DNA of 64,000 nt from an uncultured Dokdonia sp. GTDB lineage: Bacteria > Bacteroidota > Bacteroidia > Flavobacteriales > Flavobacteriaceae. The translations under genes and the position numbers were made by a program. The notes below the pieces were generated by a model. It saw nothing but the letters and a program-made list of their open reading frames with translations. It was not told the origin of the DNA and searched no databases. Positions 61,750 through 64,000 of the stretch are shown here, in pieces (position 1 is the first letter of the stretch; every line of letters starts with the position of its first letter). The stretch is from contig NZ_CANLOB010000005.1 in assembly GCF_947492815.1 (NCBI RefSeq), forward strand, positions 124,001 to 188,000, given 5' to 3'.

Positions 61750-62850
61750 ATGTCGCAAACCGCAAATTCACTCACAGGTTTAGCGCTCCAAAAGTTTAAG
61801 AAAAACTTTTGGGGCGTTTTGAGTTTGTGCTATATCGTACTTTGCGGTATGATCGCATTATTTGCATATCTAATTGCTCCAGATAATAGCCAGAATGCAA
61901 ACCAAATGCATCTTTCTATACATTCTCGTGGTCCTGGTTTTACAACTACGATGCTTACCATTCCCTCGACTATAGAAGAGGAGTCATTTGCATTTTCGTC
62001 ATTGTTTTTTGGAAAACGTAATAATGACACAGAAATTCCAATTACCGCTCATACTATTGAGGGAAATACAATTATATACACCCCTTATGCTGGTGATGAT
62101 ATAAAAGGGATTCCTAAGCGTTTGGAAATGGAAGAAGGGGTAGATGTATACGCTTTCGCGAAAGCGCATATAGCATCACAAAAATTTATGCTAGGAACAG
62201 ATAAATATGGAAGGGATTTATTGAGTAGAATGTTCGTGGGAGCTCGTATTTCGTTTTCTATAGGATTTGTCGCTGTTTTTATTTCGCTGCTTATAGGGTT
62301 ATTTATGGGTTCGTTAGCTGGATATTTTGGAGGAAAAGTAGATGCTGTTATTATGTGGGTTATTAATGTGACTTGGTCTATTCCTACATTATTACTTGTC
62401 ATTGCTATTACGCTGGCTTTAGGAAAAGGGTTTTGGCAGGTGTTTATAGCTGTTGGTCTCACCATGTGGGTAGAAGTAGCGCGTGTGGTAAGAGGTCAGA
62501 TTATGGGAGTGAAACAAATGCAATATGTCACTGCAGCTAAAGCCTTAGGTTATACACATGGACGTATTATTATAAGACATATACTACCTAATATTATGGC
62601 ACCTCTTATCGTGATTTCTGCTGCCAATTTTGCAGGAGCGATTCTTATAGAAAGCGGTCTTAGTTTTTTAGGAATAGGAGCACAGCCACCAATGCCAAGT
62701 TGGGGCGCGATGATTAAAGATCATTACAGCTATATTATATTAGGAAAACCATATCTAGCGGTTATTCCTGGGCTTGCTATTATGTTACTCGTCATGGCTT
62801 TTATGATGGTTGGTAATGCGCTCAGAGATGCTTTGGATGTGAAGAGTTAA
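61750..62850 (+). CDS. Opp/Dpp-type ABC transporter permease (DppC-like)
   Basis: 366 residues with six or so spans. The N-terminal OppC_N segment is FKKNFWGVLSLCYIV; LGTDKYGRDLLSRMFVGARIS is the hallmark of the DppC subfamily, and AAKALGYTHGRIIIRHILPN is the EAA loop that contacts the ATPase. It belongs to a peptide importer, but no partner subunits are visible here, so they lie elsewhere. The iterated palindrome is embedded as AFAKA near residue 135. A terminator follows. Confidence 0.93.
   Translation: MSQTANSLTGLALQKFKKNFWGVLSLCYIVLCGMIALFAYLIAPDNSQNANQMHLSIHSRGPGFTTTMLTIPSTIEEESFAFSSLFFGKRNNDTEIPITAHTIEGNTIIYTPYAGDDIKGIPKRLEMEEGVDVYAFAKAHIASQKFMLGTDKYGRDLLSRMFVGARISFSIGFVAVFISLLIGLFMGSLAGYFGGKVDAVIMWVINVTWSIPTLLLVIAITLALGKGFWQVFIAVGLTMWVEVARVVRGQIMGVKQMQYVTAAKALGYTHGRIIIRHILPNIMAPLIVISAANFAGAILIESGLSFLGIGAQPPMPSWGAMIKDHYSYIILGKPYLAVIPGLAIMLLVMAFMMVGNALRDALDVKS
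62152..62165. repeat. Iterated palindrome GCTTTCGCGAAAGC, copy 13
   Basis: Perfect copy in the permease gene, read as AFAKA; flanks GTATAC on the left and GCATAT on the right. Confidence 0.9.
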
Positions 62851-62851
62851 C

Positions 62852-62896
62852 AACTAATCAAAAACTATTGTATAGAATAGCTTTTGATTAGTTATT
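62852..62896 (+). terminator. Terminator after the permease
   Basis: AACTAATCAAAA (62852-62863) pairs with TTTTGATTAGTT (62882-62893); CTATT and AATAG extend the stem inward. Confidence 0.8.
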
Positions 62897-63008
62897 TGAG
62901 ATTAATTTCAAAAAATACTTCTTACATTCTAATTGGTATTACTAATGGATAATATCAAAAATAACACTACATCATAGCCAGTAAAAAGAAACGTCTACTA
63001 ATTGATAA

Positions 63009-63182
63009 TTAGCAATTTTGTTGGCATTCTTGAAAACAATCTCCTAATTCAACTCTAGTACTAGAAATGGCCGCACAGTTATAATAACATGCTACTACAC
63101 ATGAATTACCGCCAGAGATGGCTAATTGTTCAGTTTTATTTAATGATTTGGCTTTGCTTAATTTTAAAATGTTTTTTAACAT
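63009..63182 (-). CDS. Double-glycine Cys-rich peptide (twin CX3CX3C)
   Basis: 57 residues; ATG at 63182, TAA at 63009-63011. A GG leader with LAISGG at 20-25 is followed by a 32-residue core with six Cys: Cys28, 32, 36 and Cys49, 53, 57, i.e. two CX3CX3C blocks 12 residues apart. This spacing puts three cysteines on one face of each of two helices and suggests a three-disulfide helical hairpin. Likely exported by the neighbouring HlyD/ABC system and cut after GG. Exact activity unknown. Confidence 0.7.
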   Translation of the reverse strand: MLKNILKLSKAKSLNKTEQLAISGGNSCVVACYYNCAAISSTRVELGDCFQECQQNC

Positions 63183-63267
63183 GAGATATTGTTTTTAAGA
63201 TTAGTGATAGCGCTAGTAAATAATTATGTCTAGCTTCTCATTAATATTTTAATAGATTGAATGAGCA

Positions 63268-63450
63268 TTAATCAACGCACATTCCATCCATACAACATCC
63301 TCTTCCATCTGGAGTATTTGGGTTTCCATAGCATGGACATCCTTCACTCTCTAGTGTACAAAGGAAGATATTACATCCTAAAGTTCCTCCATTAATCGAT
63401 TTTTGTTGACTTGCATTTAGTGCTTCTCCTAGTTTTACTAATTTTTTCAT
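63268..63450 (-). CDS. Double-glycine Cys-rich peptide, bacteriocin-like
   Basis: 60 residues with leader MKKLVKLGEALNASQQKSIN and GG at 21-22. The core carries seven Cys in clusters (TLGCNIFLC, GCPC, GCC, MC). The LGxALxxxxQxxIxGG leader is typical of Bacteroidetes peptides handled by C39 peptidase-type exporters. Upstream lies the HlyD-family gene on the same strand. Confidence 0.75.
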   Translation of the reverse strand: MKKLVKLGEALNASQQKSINGGTLGCNIFLCTLESEGCPCYGNPNTPDGRGCCMDGMCVD

Positions 63451-63775
63451 GGTTAAAAATAATTTTGAATTTTAATGATAACCTTGATCCATTAAAGACA
63501 CTCAAGGTATGTGTCTATCCTTGCAAGAATATTTTCGGGTATTTTTTTAATAATTTGACAGTCAGATTGTTATTGGGGTCGGGATTTTTACTTAAAAATA
63601 ATCAAAAATGAATTTAAATTACTGATAATCTGAATTTTAACATTAAAATGAGTTGAATTTTAACGTATTGATGATAAAATCATTAAAAAATGCATGTAAG
63701 TAAAACGACTTATGACTAAAAAAACAAAGCCATCAATAGTACATTGATGGCTTTGTTTTTTGATTTTTTATAGAA
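63451..63775. other. Gap between the peptides and the HlyD gene
   Basis: No gene supported. Holds the terminator at 63714-63760 and an 11-base direct repeat TGAATTTTAAC (63631-63641 and 63654-63664) that could be an operator for the peptide genes. Confidence 0.5.
63714..63760 (-). terminator. Bidirectional terminator after the HlyD gene
   Basis: Perfect 16-bp stem (63722-63737 with 63743-63758), loop AGTAC, A-run and T-run on both sides. Confidence 0.92.
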
Positions 63776-64000
63776 TTAATTTTCGAAAATCCCTTTTACT
63801 TGATAAAAGAATCGTTCTATGAGCCGTAGGTCTTCTGTTATGATTTTTCCATTAGCTAACATTTCTTGTCTGAAGAGAATTTCTTTATTATAAGAAGTTA
63901 TTAATGTTGTAGGAAGAGATACATCTAGCAGATAAAAACCCTCTTCATCTGTTACTGCAGATATTTTTGAGATGGTGCCTTCTAAGATGCCATATTCATT
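63776..64000 (-). CDS. HlyD-family secretion protein, C-terminal fragment
   Basis: 74 codons of the 3' end, open to the window edge. The sequence YLLDVSLPTTLITSYNKEI, EMLANGKIITEDLRLIERFF ends the beta-barrel and the last helix of a membrane-fusion protein of the HlyD/bacteriocin export type. It would link an inner membrane ABC transporter to the outer membrane. Located upstream of the two GG peptides, so its export clients are probably those peptides. Confidence 0.7.
   Translation of the reverse strand, partial: NEYGILEGTISKISAVTDEEGFYLLDVSLPTTLITSYNKEILFRQEMLANGKIITEDLRLIERFFYQVKGIFEN

Noticed and set aside
63411..63611. 66-codon plus-strand frame
   Set aside because: Overlaps the GG-peptide leader in antisense and has no motif.

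Overview
The window is AT-rich DNA from a Gram-negative member of the Bacteroidetes, almost certainly Flavobacteriaceae (marine flavobacteria such as Dokdonia are a guess from style only). Reasons: a T9SS C-terminal sorting domain protein, many genes with short Bacteroidetes-type signal peptides (ending SQ/AQ) or lipoboxes, Bacteroidetes-type promoters (TAnnTTTG), the GYDIA-type GHMP kinase beside a class II HMG-CoA reductase, and the order coaX - outer membrane protein - TPR - lptC - hemolysin C family - ppiD. About 58 protein genes, one tRNA-Phe(GAA) and several clear terminators are supported. The first and last genes are cut by the window edges.

Layout. 1-2150: end of a class I glutamine amidotransferase, an RNase Z-like metallo-hydrolase and an unknown protein. 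2365-6388: a membrane polyferredoxin and an FAD oxidoreductase, divergent from a DUF547 protein. 6479-12626: outer membrane/secreted proteins, a GH113-like glycosidase with a lipoprotein, two tandem Omp85-like paralogues and a secreted glyoxalase-fold protein. 12795-17787: a LolA-like protein, a beta-hydroxyacid dehydrogenase with a neighbouring AraC regulator, YceI, a lipoprotein and a second, membrane-bound AraC regulator. 17811-26613: an arsenosugar (formerly rSAM/selenodomain) gene set: TIGR04283-like glycosyltransferase, DUF547 lipoprotein, then the operon ArsM-like methyltransferase, purine nucleoside phosphorylase, a T9SS cargo protein, two TIGR04282-like transferases with a rhodanese between them, radical SAM ArsS and a CMD-family peroxidase-like protein. 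A small RiPP-like precursor (20326-20496) lies between these two blocks.

26830-35485: tRNA-Phe, then the coaX-to-ppiD envelope cluster. 35594-37810: mevalonate-pathway genes. 37987-43541: DPP4-type peptidase and two POT peptide transporters, a peptide-use unit. 43754-46384: thioredoxin-like protein and ComEC. 46743-50064: a run of small secreted or membrane proteins of unknown role, two of them probable paralogues with Cys-rich tails. 50719-56169: a lanthipeptide-like locus with LanC, a prolyl-oligopeptidase lipoprotein, a double-glycine precursor peptide and a TPR/AraC regulator, but no dehydratase in view. 56241-62850: NlpC/P60 lipoprotein, LpxB, SurE, Prc protease and an Opp/Dpp-type permease. 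63009-64000: two Cys-rich double-glycine peptides beside the C-terminus of an HlyD-family export protein, the edge of a bacteriocin-type export locus.

The most striking genome-scale signal is a perfect 14-bp palindrome, GCTTTCGCGAAAGC, found 13 times in 64 kb, nine of them inside genuine coding regions in all three reading frames (the tenth ORF hit lies in a rejected N-terminal extension). Base composition predicts far less than one. It behaves like a highly iterated palindrome or a chromosome-organising site. The other main leads are the four unlisted small precursor peptides (one with two matched CX3CX3C blocks), the arsenosugar operon with an embedded nucleoside phosphorylase, and a pair of direct repeats upstream of an AraC gene and of its neighbour.
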